DNA from: Silicimonas sp.
Lineage (GTDB): Bacteria > Pseudomonadota > Alphaproteobacteria > Rhodobacterales > Rhodobacteraceae
Assembly: GCA_022824525.1 (NCBI GenBank)
Contig: JAJDZT010000118.1
Coordinates: 1 to 52,603, forward strand
Direction of reading: 5' to 3'
Length of the DNA stretch: 52,603 bases
The notes beneath the pieces were generated by a model, which saw only the letters and a program-made list of their open reading frames with translations, was not told the DNA's origin and did no database searches. Made by a program: the position numbers and the translations under genes. Below are positions 1 through 8,456 of the stretch, piece after piece (positions within the stretch are counted from its first letter, which is position 1; every line of letters starts with the position of its first letter).

Positions 1-152
1 TTGGCGAAGGACGTGGAGCGTACCTTGGCCAGTTCTCTGGCTTGGGTCCAATTGGCCGCGTGCCGGTTCCTGATGCGACGGGTGGCGCGGGCAATAACGT
101 AGTTATTACAATATGTTAACTAATTATGATTCAGGCTCTAACAAGCGAGAAA

Positions 153-581
153 ATGATGAAAACGATGATTCTTGGGGCGGTTGCCCTCTGTCTTGCCACG
201 TCCGTTTCGGCCGATCCGGTCTCTGACCGAACTGCGGCAATGGACCAGATTCGCGTGGGCGCTGCGACCCTTGTGCCGATGATGAAGGGTGATGCCGAGT
301 TCGACGCAAAGATTGCAGAACTGGCGCTTCGGATGACTTATGCCGGTGCGATTGCATTCAAGGGCGACCTTTTCCCGGAAGGGGCGACTTCCAAAGGTGC
401 CAACCCGGACATTTGGAGCAATTATGCTGACTTCACTGCAAAGCGCGAAGACTTTGTGACGGGAGCGGCTGCTGCAGTTACGAATCTGCCGTCGGACCTT
501 GAGGGGTTGAAAGCGGTTTATCAGCCACTTCTGGAAGACTGTGCGGCGTGCCACAAGCCATACCGAATTAAAAGCAACTAA
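153..581 (+). CDS. cytochrome c' (class II c-type cytochrome), periplasmic
   Basis: A secreted 142-residue protein with a signal peptide (about residues 1-20, ending near VSA) and one C-terminal haem motif, CAACH, close to the end, followed by KPYR. One haem site near the C-terminus of a four-helix-bundle-sized protein is the hallmark of class II cytochromes c' / c-556, which bind haem with a single His and often interact with NO or carry electrons in the periplasm. The reading frame opens at 126, but the ATG at 153 (or 156) gives a clean signal peptide behind a purine-rich GCGAGA, so 153 is chosen. The gene stands alone, 50 bases before an ABC cassette. The family is clear; whether it works in NO resistance or in electron transfer cannot be told from sequence. 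Confidence 0.88.
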   Translation: MMKTMILGAVALCLATSVSADPVSDRTAAMDQIRVGAATLVPMMKGDAEFDAKIAELALRMTYAGAIAFKGDLFPEGATSKGANPDIWSNYADFTAKREDFVTGAAAAVTNLPSDLEGLKAVYQPLLEDCAACHKPYRIKSN

Positions 582-631
582 AAGACATGCCTGGCCCACT
601 ATCGGGCCGGGCCAACTGTCGGGAGGACCCT

Positions 632-1387
632 ATGACCGAACCCCTAGTCAAAATGCGCGGAATCACCAAGCGCTTTGGCGGTGTGACTGCTCTCGACAAT
701 GTCGACCTTGATGCCCAAGCGGGTGAAGTGCTTGCCATTGTCGGTGACAATGGCGCGGGCAAGTCCACGCTGATCAAGGTGTTGACCGGAGTTTATCAGG
801 CGACCAGCGGCGAGATGTTTCTCGACGGTCAGCCGATCTCGTTCTCTTCGCATGCCGATGCCATTCAGCATGGGATCGACGCGGTCTACCAGACACTTGC
901 CCTTGCCGATCACCTCGATCCGGCGGCCAACATGTTCCTCGGCAACGAACTCACCAAAACGATCATGGGCGTCACCGTCCTCGACAACAAGCGCATGCGC
1001 ACTGAAACCGAGCGCGTGTTGATGGAGCGTCTCGGTGTACAGCTCAAGTCGCTCGACGCCCCGACCGAAAGCCTCTCGGGTGGCCAGCGTCAGGCCGTGG
1101 CCATTGCCCGCGCGGTCTATCATGACGGCCTCCGCGTGCTGGTTATGGACGAACCTACTGCTGCGCTTGGTCCACAGGAAACTGCGCGCACCCTGAAACT
1201 GATCAAGACGCTGAAAGAACAGGGGCTGGCCGTTATCTTGATCAGTCACTCATTGGACGATGTCTTTGACGTCTCCGACCGTATCCACGTCCAACGCCGT
1301 GGGCGCTGCGTCGGTGTGGTCAAAACAAAAGAAAGCACGACGCAGGACGTCCTCGGCCTCATCGTTGGTGCAGAGGAGGCCGCGTGA
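632..1387 (+). CDS. sugar ABC transporter ATP-binding protein (single-domain, FrcA-like)
   Basis: Energises import of a sugar-like solute at the inner membrane. Walker A GDNGAGKST is at residues 38-46, the LSGGQRQ signature at 148-154 and Walker B ending in VMDEP near 171-175. At 251 residues it carries one nucleotide-binding domain, like FrcA of fructose systems and unlike the double-domain RbsA/XylG proteins. The ATG at 632 follows GGGAGGACCCT; the frame is open further upstream, but that part has no ribosome site. Its stop overlaps the permease start as TGATG, so the two are translationally coupled. The substrate is unknown. Confidence 0.9.
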   Translation: MTEPLVKMRGITKRFGGVTALDNVDLDAQAGEVLAIVGDNGAGKSTLIKVLTGVYQATSGEMFLDGQPISFSSHADAIQHGIDAVYQTLALADHLDPAANMFLGNELTKTIMGVTVLDNKRMRTETERVLMERLGVQLKSLDAPTESLSGGQRQAVAIARAVYHDGLRVLVMDEPTAALGPQETARTLKLIKTLKEQGLAVILISHSLDDVFDVSDRIHVQRRGRCVGVVKTKESTTQDVLGLIVGAEEAA

Positions 1388-2505
1388 TGACCACTGCAAC
1401 CGCCCCCCGCACATTGAACGAACGTCTGGAACCGTACATCGCGATCATTGGCCCTATAGCTATGATCCTGGCAGTTCTGGTCTTCATGGGAATTGCCGAG
1501 CCCACGCGCTATTTTCGAACGACCAACCTGAATTTGATCCTGCTTGATGCGGCGCTTTACATGCCGATGGCAATGGCCATGACCTTTGTCATCACGCAGC
1601 GTGGAATTGACTTGTCCATCGGTTCAATCGCAGCGCTTTCGGGCATTCTAATGGCCTTCCTTATCAAGCAATACGGGTTCTCGGTTTACGTCGCCGTTCC
1701 CATTGCGATCATGCTTGGCGCGTTGATGGGGCTGATCAACGGGCTCATCATCACCCGCCTCAATGTGCCTGATCTCATCGGTACGCTAGCGATGGACCTT
1801 GTTTATCGCGGTTTTGCCTTGGTGTTGGCGAAGGGCCTTGTCCTTGCGCGGTTTCCGGACTTCTTGACGGATATCGGGCGAGGACAAATTCCAGGACTTG
1901 TGCCGATCCCAGTGCTGATTGGGATCGCGACGATGATCGCTGGCTATCTTCTGCTGACCCGGACGTACTTCGGGCGCTATACCATTGCCATCGGATCAAA
2001 CCCCGAGGCGGCAGAACTGACCGGTATCTCGGTCAACCGTCACAAAGTCTATGCCTACGTACTTTGCGGTGCCTGCGCGGCGCTCGCTGGGGTGATGCTG
2101 ACAGGCAAGCTCAACGCCATTCAGGCGACAAGTGCACCCTACTTCAACCTGCATGTCATCGCCGCCGTCGTGGTGGGTGGTACTTCGCTCTTCGGTGGGA
2201 GGGCCTCGATGCTTGGCTCTTTCGCGGGCGTGCTGCTGCTGTCGATGATGATCAATGCGCTGGTTACTTTGCGGATCGAATTCTTCTGGCAATCCGTGGC
2301 CTCGGGCGTTGTGATCGTCAGCTCGGTCGCGCTTTACGCCTGGATGCAGAAGAAAGACCGGGATGGGGCAGGGGGCTGGTTGGCCGCTTTGCAAACCCCG
2401 GACGGACAGAAAATGCTGCGGTTCTCTGCAGCGCTCATCGGTGTGTTGATCGCGCTCCTCGCGATCGGCGCGGCGTTTGCCGTGGACCCGACACCAAGCG
2501 GGTAA
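1387..2505 (+). CDS. sugar ABC transporter permease (RbsC/FrcC family)
   Basis: Inner-membrane channel subunit, 372 residues with about ten hydrophobic segments. It shows the family's segment ITQRGIDLSIGSIAALSG and later GIDVNR-like and VVGGTSLFGG motifs typical of the BPD_transp_2 (RbsC) family. It is longer than most RbsC proteins (about 320-340) because of a polar stretch and one additional hydrophobic helix at the C-terminus (about residues 345-365). GTG at 1384 is also possible; ATG at 1387 is chosen because it overlaps the ATPase stop. It works with the ATPase before it and the binding protein after it. Confidence 0.9.
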   Translation: MTTATAPRTLNERLEPYIAIIGPIAMILAVLVFMGIAEPTRYFRTTNLNLILLDAALYMPMAMAMTFVITQRGIDLSIGSIAALSGILMAFLIKQYGFSVYVAVPIAIMLGALMGLINGLIITRLNVPDLIGTLAMDLVYRGFALVLAKGLVLARFPDFLTDIGRGQIPGLVPIPVLIGIATMIAGYLLLTRTYFGRYTIAIGSNPEAAELTGISVNRHKVYAYVLCGACAALAGVMLTGKLNAIQATSAPYFNLHVIAAVVVGGTSLFGGRASMLGSFAGVLLLSMMINALVTLRIEFFWQSVASGVVIVSSVALYAWMQKKDRDGAGGWLAALQTPDGQKMLRFSAALIGVLIALLAIGAAFAVDPTPSG

Positions 2506-2589
2506 CGGCGAAAATGCGGGGTGGTCGGGTCGGGGGTGCAGCCCCGACGCCGACCGGTGGCTCCGCTCTCATGCAAAGGGAGGAACCAA

Positions 2590-3726
2590 ATGAAGGTATT
2601 TATGACAACAGCGCTCGTGGCAAGCCTTGCGACCGGTATGGCTTGGGCCGATGGGCATTTGCCGTTGAAGGAACTGCCGGACATAGGAGATCGCGATTAC
2701 TGGGTGCCAGACGAAGTAAACGCCGACGGGAAACTTGAGGCATTGCAGGCCGTTGTGGGTTCGGAGGCCGTTCCGTTCAGCGGAACCCTAGATAACCCGG
2801 TGCAGATCGCCCTGATCTATCCTTCGGCGGACACGTCCGACTTCTGGGCAAGAAACTACCTTGCGCTGACCAAGCGGCTCGACGAACTGGGCATTGCCTA
2901 CGAAACGACTGAGTTTGCTTCGCGCCAGATCGAGCACTCGCTCCAATCGACTTATGCCAATCAGGTTGAGCAGGACGCGGACCTTTACGACTACGTCGTT
3001 TTTGGCCCGTCAGAACTGGCCATTCAAGCAGACAACATCGACAAGTTGGCCGGGAATGACGGGTTCAGCACCTATGTCTGGGCGTTCCATACTCCTTTGA
3101 AAGACCTTGGCAATCAGCCAGACGCGTGGTTCGACTTCTCGTCGGCTGCGGGTGCTTTGACCATGTGCGACTACATGATCGAGCGTTTGGGCGAAGGTGT
3201 CACCATGTCGATGAACCGGGGTATTCCGGGCATCACCGACAACCAGCGCTCCGGTGACTTCAAGGCGTGCGTTGAAGAGAAAGCCGGTTGGACCACCGAG
3301 TACGAGCACTACGGAGAGTACCAGCGCGAGGGGGGGTTCGAAGGCACGTCACTGATCATGCAGGCCTATCCGGACTCGGCCGTGATCCACAACGCCAACA
3401 CAGCGATGGCGATGGGCTCCGTCGAAGCGCAGGTCGCGATGGGCAAAGAAAAGGACATCTTCTCCACCGGTTGGGGCGGCACCGGGCTTGAACTGGAGGC
3501 CATCCGGCGGGGAGAGTTGGATGCAACGCCAATGCGGATGGGTGATGACGTCGGAGCGGCCACTGCCGAGGCCATCAAGGCGGACCTCGAAGGACGCGCG
3601 GATGAGCTCCCCTTCGTTTTCCTCGGCCGCATAACCGTTGCCCACGACCAAATGAGCGTAGAGGAGATCGATGCTCTGGAGCAGGAAGCGTTTCGGTTCT
3701 CTGGCGTGGGCGCGCTAAACCGATAG
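2590..3726 (+). CDS. periplasmic substrate-binding protein, LuxP/RbsB-like
   Basis: Secreted solute-binding protein of 378 residues, with a signal peptide ending near MAWA (about residue 18). The body has the type I periplasmic-binding-protein pattern: a first strand VQIALIYP, then DTSDFWARNYLALTKRLDELG, and later SAVIHNANTAMAMG and FSTGWGGTG. The length and the long N-terminal segment before the first strand are closer to LuxP/TorT-type proteins than to RbsB (about 290 residues). The ATG at 2590 follows AAAGGGAGG, although the frame opens earlier. It is the last gene of the cassette and is followed by a strong hairpin. The ligand (sugar, sugar alcohol or furanosyl compound) cannot be named. 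Confidence 0.85.
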   Translation: MKVFMTTALVASLATGMAWADGHLPLKELPDIGDRDYWVPDEVNADGKLEALQAVVGSEAVPFSGTLDNPVQIALIYPSADTSDFWARNYLALTKRLDELGIAYETTEFASRQIEHSLQSTYANQVEQDADLYDYVVFGPSELAIQADNIDKLAGNDGFSTYVWAFHTPLKDLGNQPDAWFDFSSAAGALTMCDYMIERLGEGVTMSMNRGIPGITDNQRSGDFKACVEEKAGWTTEYEHYGEYQREGGFEGTSLIMQAYPDSAVIHNANTAMAMGSVEAQVAMGKEKDIFSTGWGGTGLELEAIRRGELDATPMRMGDDVGAATAEAIKADLEGRADELPFVFLGRITVAHDQMSVEEIDALEQEAFRFSGVGALNR

Positions 3727-3729
3727 GCC

Positions 3730-3765
3730 GATCAAGGGCGCGTCGGAATCGTCGCGCCCTTGATC
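3730..3765 (+). terminator. 13-bp perfect inverted repeat after the first ABC cassette
   Basis: GATCAAGGGCGCG at 3730-3742 is perfectly complementary to 3753-3765 with a 10-base loop, starting four bases after the binding-protein stop. It lacks a proper T-run (CATTTC follows), so it may be a terminator or an mRNA 3' stabiliser. It separates the first transport cassette from the regulator gene. Confidence 0.65.
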
Positions 3766-3787
3766 CATTTCGGGGTATCAGACATGT

Positions 3788-3801
3788 TGTGACCGATAAC
3801 A
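3788..3801 (+). promoter_or_regulatory. LacI/GntR-type operator before the regulator gene
   Basis: TGTGACCGATAACA, a 14-bp near-palindrome around ACCG-type centre, matches the two sites at 4885-4920 at 13 of 14 positions of the second one. It also resembles the TGTTACC-GATAACA operator known for Escherichia coli GntR. It lies about 20 bases before the chosen start of the regulator, consistent with autoregulation. Confidence 0.75.
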
Positions 3802-3820
3802 TACCTCTTTGAAAGATCCC

Positions 3821-4843
3821 GTGACCGACCACCCCAAGACACCAGTAACGATGCGCGATGTGGCTTCAGCTGCGGGTGTGTCCCGCATGACAGTGTCGCG
3901 GGCGCTGAAGAAGAACAGTTCGATCTCGAAGGAAACGCGGGAGCGGATTCTCAAGGTCGTTCGCGAAATGAACTACGTCCCCGACCAGATGGCCGGGAGT
4001 TTGACGACCAAGCGATCCGGGTTTGTCGCGGTTCTCGTGCCGTCGCTAAACAACCTGCATTTCGCAGAAACAGTGCAAGCTCTGACAAAGGAGCTTGAAG
4101 GCATCGGACAGCAGGTTCTTCTGGGATACACCGACTATTCCAAGCAGCGGGAAGAAAACCTGGTTGAGACCATGTTGCGCCGGCGACCCGAGGCGGTGGT
4201 GCTTTCCTATGACGGGCATTCCGATCGGACCGTTGAGCTTTTGAGCGAAGCCAACGTTCCGGTGATTGAGCTATGGGAGCGCCCCGAAGACCCTCTTGGT
4301 CACACGATCGGATTTTCGAACCGCGCGGCCGCGTCTCAAATGACGGAGGCGCTGATTGGACGCGGGTATCGAAACATTGCATTCCTCGGTGAGGAGGATG
4401 ATGACTGGACGCGTGGGGCGGGACGACGCGCCGGATGGCGGGATGCCATGCAAAAGGCAGGACTTTCAGCGCACCGACTTGTCCGCGCCGGTAAGCCCCC
4501 TTTGTCCATTGAGGACGGCGCCGGGACGGTCGAGACTTTGCTTTCCGAATTTCCTGATACGGATTGTATTTTTTGCGTCTCGGACCCTCCGGCCTTTGGC
4601 GTGCTGTCATCGCTTCGTCAGATGGGCCGGAAGGTTCCTGAGGATATCGGCGTTGTCGGCTTTGGTAACTTCGAAGTATCGCGTTTCTCGACACCGGCGA
4701 TCACGACAGTTGAAGTCGATCCCAAGCGAATTGGGACGACGACTGGTCGGTTGCTCGCAGAGTTGCTTGGCGGGTCAGAAGAGACCGCACCGCACCACGA
4801 GACAGTTGAGGTCACGCTGAGTTTCCGCGGATCAACACTCTAG
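3821..4843 (+). CDS. LacI-family transcriptional regulator, GntR-like
   Basis: DNA-binding repressor of about 340 residues. The N-terminal LacI helix-turn-helix (VTMRDVASAAGVSRMTVSRAL) is followed by the hinge helix region YVPDQMAGSL, then a periplasmic-binding-like effector domain beginning GFVAVLVPSLNN. Effector-domain features such as LLGYTDYSKQREENLVETMLRRRPEAVVL are shared with the gluconate repressor GntR. The frame is open from a TTG at 3809; GTG at 3821 is chosen because AAAG lies about seven bases upstream. Operators of GntR type flank its own gene, so it probably represses itself and the downstream transport operon, and is released by a sugar acid or lactone-derived ligand. Confidence 0.88.
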   Translation: MTDHPKTPVTMRDVASAAGVSRMTVSRALKKNSSISKETRERILKVVREMNYVPDQMAGSLTTKRSGFVAVLVPSLNNLHFAETVQALTKELEGIGQQVLLGYTDYSKQREENLVETMLRRRPEAVVLSYDGHSDRTVELLSEANVPVIELWERPEDPLGHTIGFSNRAAASQMTEALIGRGYRNIAFLGEEDDDWTRGAGRRAGWRDAMQKAGLSAHRLVRAGKPPLSIEDGAGTVETLLSEFPDTDCIFCVSDPPAFGVLSSLRQMGRKVPEDIGVVGFGNFEVSRFSTPAITTVEVDPKRIGTTTGRLLAELLGGSEETAPHHETVEVTLSFRGSTL

Positions 4844-4884
4844 AAAGTTGGAAGTACTTGTTCTTCGACTGAATTATCAGCTTG

Positions 4885-4920
4885 TGTTACCGGTCACAGT
4901 CTATAATGTGACCGGTAACA
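4885..4920 (+). promoter_or_regulatory. paired operators around a TATAAT box (promoter of the second sugar operon)
   Basis: TGTTACCGGTCACA at 4885-4898 and TGTGACCGGTAACA at 4907-4920 are exact reverse complements of each other, and each is itself almost palindromic around ACCGGT. The 8-base spacer leads into TATAAT at 4902-4907, a perfect -10 hexamer. The second operator would cover the transcription start, so repressor on both sites would block RNA polymerase. The ribosome site AGGGAG and the ATPase ATG (4936) follow directly. Confidence 0.85.
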
Positions 4921-4935
4921 AGGGAGTGGGAATCA

Positions 4936-6027
4936 ATGCCGTCCATCCATCTCGATAACCTCGTGAAGCGCTACGGCGAGGTTGAAGTGCTGCACGGGAT
5001 CGAGCTTGAGATGGCCGACAATGAGTTCACGGTGCTTGTCGGGCCATCGGGTTGCGGCAAGTCCACCACGCTTCGAATGATCGCAGGTCTTGAGACCGTC
5101 TCGGACAGGGAAATCTGGGTTGGGGGTGAACCGGTCAGTCACCTCGAGCCGAAGGAGCGGGACCTTGCAATGGTTTTTCAGGACTATGCGCTCTACCCGC
5201 ATATGAACGTTGCGCAGAATATCTCCTTCGCGCTTCGTCTCCAGCGTCGTCCGAAGCCGGAGATTGATCAGAAAGTTCGTGAAGTCGCCGACATGGTCGG
5301 CCTGACGGAATTCCTTCATCGAAAGCCCGGTGCTTTGTCTGGTGGTCAGCGCCAACGTGTCGCAATGGCCCGCGCTCTTGCCAAGGACAGCGGCATATTC
5401 CTTTTCGACGAACCACTTTCAAACCTCGACGCCAAGCTGCGAGGGCAGATGCGGGCCGAACTGGCGCTGATGAGCCAGCGGGTCGAGAAGAATATGATCT
5501 ACGTGACCCACGACCAGATCGAGGCAATGACGCTAGCGGATCGGATCGTGGTCATGCATGGCGGTTACATCCAACAGCAAGGCTCGCCTGAAGACCTGTT
5601 CAAGCGCCCAGTGAACAAATTCGTCGCGGGGTTTCTAGGGTCGCCGCCGATGAATTTTCTGGATGGTGAGATCGAGGAACGCGACGGGCGCGCTTTCGTT
5701 GTTGGCGACGGGTTTGCGCTGGCTCTGGAAGGAGAGGCGGCCGCGTCAGCCAAGGGGCATTCCGACCGGCAGGTCACGCTTGGTATCCGCCCGTCAGACT
5801 TGCGACATGACGCGGACGCGCCACCCGAGGCAGCGCTGTCGCTTGATGTCATGGTCTCCGAGTACATCGGTTCGCAATCCGTCCTGCTCTGCGAGTGTGG
5901 TGGGGCGAAGGTGATGGTCGAGATGAACTCCGAGAACCGGGTTGGGCTTGGTCAGACACTGAATTTCGCTGTCAGCGGACGTGGCATTCACCTCTTCGAC
6001 CGCAAAAGCGAAGCGGCAATTCACTAA
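4936..6027 (+). CDS. carbohydrate ABC transporter ATP-binding protein (MalK/UgpC type)
   Basis: Cytoplasmic ATPase of a CUT1-type sugar importer, 363 residues. Walker A GPSGCGKST is at 36-44, Q-loop in VFQDYALYPHM near 80-90, signature LSGGQRQ at 134-140, Walker B FLFDEP near 155-160 and the switch histidine in VTHDQ. A C-terminal regulatory OB-fold (TOBE) region occupies about 240-360, as in MalK and UgpC. It is the first gene after the paired operators and is followed 29 bases later by its binding protein. Gene order ATPase-binding protein-permease-permease fits one CUT1 transporter. Confidence 0.93.
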   Translation: MPSIHLDNLVKRYGEVEVLHGIELEMADNEFTVLVGPSGCGKSTTLRMIAGLETVSDREIWVGGEPVSHLEPKERDLAMVFQDYALYPHMNVAQNISFALRLQRRPKPEIDQKVREVADMVGLTEFLHRKPGALSGGQRQRVAMARALAKDSGIFLFDEPLSNLDAKLRGQMRAELALMSQRVEKNMIYVTHDQIEAMTLADRIVVMHGGYIQQQGSPEDLFKRPVNKFVAGFLGSPPMNFLDGEIEERDGRAFVVGDGFALALEGEAAASAKGHSDRQVTLGIRPSDLRHDADAPPEAALSLDVMVSEYIGSQSVLLCECGGAKVMVEMNSENRVGLGQTLNFAVSGRGIHLFDRKSEAAIH

Positions 6028-6056
6028 CGATTTCAGATGCAAAGGGAGGACAGTAA

Positions 6057-7385
6057 ATGTTCGATATCATGAAGAAGACGGTGCAAGCGGGTGCAGCCGC
6101 AGCGCTTATGGCAGGGACGGCTTTTGCCAACCCATACGCTGAGTACGAAGGCACGACGCTGATCGTGAACTTCCCAGCACATCCGCACTATGACGCTGTA
6201 ATGAAGATCCTGCCGGAGTTTACAAAACAGACCGGCATCGAGGTCGAAGTTGATCAGCTCCCGTATCTCAAGATGCGGGAACGGCAGACACTGGAATTGG
6301 CCCAGGACGAGGGTGAGTACGACCTGATTGCCTACGTCGTGTTCTCGAAAGCCGACTACGTCTATGCAGATCAGCTGGAGAACCTCGCCAAGTACTTCAT
6401 GAACCCGAAGCTGGCCGATCCGTCCTATGATGCGGACGACCTGATCGATGGCTATGTCTACAACATCGGTTTTGCTGGAGGCTCAAAAGGGTATCTGGAA
6501 GGCAAGACCGGGTCACTCTTTGGCATTCCGTACGGGTCCGAGACCTCCATTCTCGGCTACCGCACGGACATCTTTGAAAAGCACGGCCTCGAAGTGCCGG
6601 AAACCTATGACGAGATGCTGGAGATCGCCTGCAAGATTCCTGAGCTTGAGCCAGGCATGGGCGGTGTGGCCTCACGTGCTGCCTCCGGTCACCACGCAAG
6701 CCACGCTTTTCTTCTGCACCTTGCGCCGCTCGGTGGTCGTGTGTTCGACGAGCAATGGAATCCAATCGTGAATAACGAAGTCGGCGTTGCTGCAGCTAAC
6801 GCATTGAAAACCATTGTGGATTGTGGTCCGGAAGGCGCGACAAACTTCGGTTTCGGCGAGGCGCTCGGGAGCTTCCTGAACGGTGATACGGCCATGTTCC
6901 TCGACACAACCGTCGTGGCCGGTCAGATCAACGACCCCTCCAAGTCACAGGTTGTCGGCAAGGTCGACTGGGCGCTGCATCCGATGGGAACACGCCGCGG
7001 TTCGCAGACCGGTGGCTTCGGCATTGGCATCCCGTCAAACGCGGAGAACAAGGAAGCGGCTTTCCTGCTGATGCAGTGGTTGACCTCCAAGGAAGGTGAC
7101 AAGCTGGTGGCACTGGCTGGCGGCAACCCAAGCCGGTTCTCGACCCACGCCGATGCAGATGTGAACGCCAAGTTCCCGCATATGGCGACCTTTGGCGAGG
7201 CTCTGAAGTACGCTGACCCCGACTGGCGTCCGATCATCCCTGTCTGGGGCAAAATCAATGCCGATCTCGGGACGACGCTTTCCAAAGTTCTGACTGAGGA
7301 TCTGGACATCCAGGAGGCCCTCGATGGTGTAGCAGAGCGGACGAAAGCTGTGATGGAAGAGGCTGGGTACTACACCTGGAACTAA
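6057..7385 (+). CDS. extracellular sugar-binding protein (family 1 solute-binding)
   Basis: Secreted binding protein of 442 residues (438 if the ATG at 6069 is used) for the CUT1 transporter. A basic start (MKKTVQAG) and hydrophobic core ending near TAFA form the signal peptide. The mature part shows the family 1 pattern: a first strand TTLIVNFP, FTKQTGIEVEVDQLP, then GIPYGSETSILGYRTDIFEKHGLEVPETYDEML, and the late segment GGFGIGIPSNAENKEAAFLLMQWL. The ATG at 6057 follows AAAGGGAGGACAGTAA. Two hairpins lie between it and the permeases, as is common for highly expressed binding proteins. Confidence 0.92.
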   Translation: MFDIMKKTVQAGAAAALMAGTAFANPYAEYEGTTLIVNFPAHPHYDAVMKILPEFTKQTGIEVEVDQLPYLKMRERQTLELAQDEGEYDLIAYVVFSKADYVYADQLENLAKYFMNPKLADPSYDADDLIDGYVYNIGFAGGSKGYLEGKTGSLFGIPYGSETSILGYRTDIFEKHGLEVPETYDEMLEIACKIPELEPGMGGVASRAASGHHASHAFLLHLAPLGGRVFDEQWNPIVNNEVGVAAANALKTIVDCGPEGATNFGFGEALGSFLNGDTAMFLDTTVVAGQINDPSKSQVVGKVDWALHPMGTRRGSQTGGFGIGIPSNAENKEAAFLLMQWLTSKEGDKLVALAGGNPSRFSTHADADVNAKFPHMATFGEALKYADPDWRPIIPVWGKINADLGTTLSKVLTEDLDIQEALDGVAERTKAVMEEAGYYTWN

Positions 7386-7390
7386 ACTCC

Positions 7391-7455
7391 CTGGGCGAGC
7401 CGTTTCCTTGGCTCGTCGAACCTGAGGGAGGCTCCGGGACGTTACCCGGGGCCTC
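7391..7455 (+). repeat. two hairpins between binding protein and permease genes
   Basis: A small stem CGAGCC/GGCTCG (7396-7401 with 7410-7415) is followed by a strong 11-bp stem, 7428-7438 with 7445-7455, with one T-G wobble and the loop ACGTTA. No T-run follows. Position just after the binding-protein stop suggests a partial terminator or mRNA-stabilising element that makes the binding protein more abundant than the membrane subunits. Confidence 0.6.
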
Positions 7456-7487
7456 ACCCCGAACTCCGCCCGTCAAGGATCTTTCCG

Positions 7488-8456
7488 ATGGCTGATGCCG
7501 CCCTCACAACCAGCAGCAGCTCCACCGCGCGTCAAGCACAGCGCAACCGGGCTCTGTCCTTGAATCGGCTTACGCCTTACATGTTCATGGCTCCAGCCGT
7601 CTTCATCATGGCGATCGCGCTGCTTTACCCGCTGGGCTACATGGTATGGGGCAGCTTCCGCGACTGGGACCCAAGCCAGACGATCGGCGAGGCGGAATTC
7701 GTCGGGCTGAAGAACTACATCACACTTTGGGGCGATCCGAACTTTCGGGAAAGCCTTTGGGTCACTCTGAAATTCGCGTTCTTCGTCGTCACCTTCGAGA
7801 TGGTGATTGGCGTCGGACTGGCGCTTCTGCTGGACCGCAACATTCGCGGCATGTCCGCGCTTCGGACAATGTTCATTCTACCAATGATGATCGCGCCCGT
7901 CGTCGTGGGTCTTATGTGGCGATATATGTACCATCCGACTGTCGGCACGTTTAACCGCACACTGGATGGCCTCGGACTTCCGACAGTGGACTGGCTCGGT
8001 CAACATGCTCTCATGAGCGTTATCATTGCAGATATCTGGCAGTGGACGCCTTTTATTTTCATCCTGGCACTTGCCGCGTTACAGTCGTTGCCCCGCTCTG
8101 CCCTTGAGGCGGCCCGGATCGATGGCGCAACCGCATGGCAGCAGATTTGGTACATCAAGCTGCCCCTGATGTTGCCGGTTCTGATCGTGACCGGACTTCT
8201 TCGCCTGATTGATGCGTTCAAGGTGCTGGAAGTCATTCTTGTGATGACAGAAGGCGGGCCAGGACTTTCGACGGAAATCTTGGCGCTCCGGATCTCGCGC
8301 ACGGCGACGGAGTTCCGGGAACTGGGCGTGGCGGCGGCCATGTCGAATTACCTGTTGCTCCTGCTTCTGGCACTGACGATGGGCATGTTTGCCTTCACCC
8401 GCTGGCAGGAAGCGCGTGCAGCAAGGGTTCGCATGGCGGCCGAGGAGGACAGCTGA
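7488..8456 (+). CDS. sugar ABC transporter permease (MalF/UgpA type)
   Basis: Inner-membrane subunit, 322 residues, six predicted transmembrane helices beginning with YMFMAPAVFIMAIALLYPLG. The EAA loop that docks the ATPase is visible as ALEAARIDGATAWQQIWYIKLP. The ATG at 7488 follows AAGGATCTTTCC. Its stop overlaps the next permease start as TGATGG, so the two permeases are coupled and should form a heterodimer. Confidence 0.92.
   Translation: MADAALTTSSSSTARQAQRNRALSLNRLTPYMFMAPAVFIMAIALLYPLGYMVWGSFRDWDPSQTIGEAEFVGLKNYITLWGDPNFRESLWVTLKFAFFVVTFEMVIGVGLALLLDRNIRGMSALRTMFILPMMIAPVVVGLMWRYMYHPTVGTFNRTLDGLGLPTVDWLGQHALMSVIIADIWQWTPFIFILALAALQSLPRSALEAARIDGATAWQQIWYIKLPLMLPVLIVTGLLRLIDAFKVLEVILVMTEGGPGLSTEILALRISRTATEFRELGVAAAMSNYLLLLLLALTMGMFAFTRWQEARAARVRMAAEEDS

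Noticed and set aside
3-119. Open frame at the window edge (38 codons, ending TGT-TAA) that could be the C-terminus of an upstream gene
   Set aside because: No family resemblance and two other frames are also partly open; too short to support.
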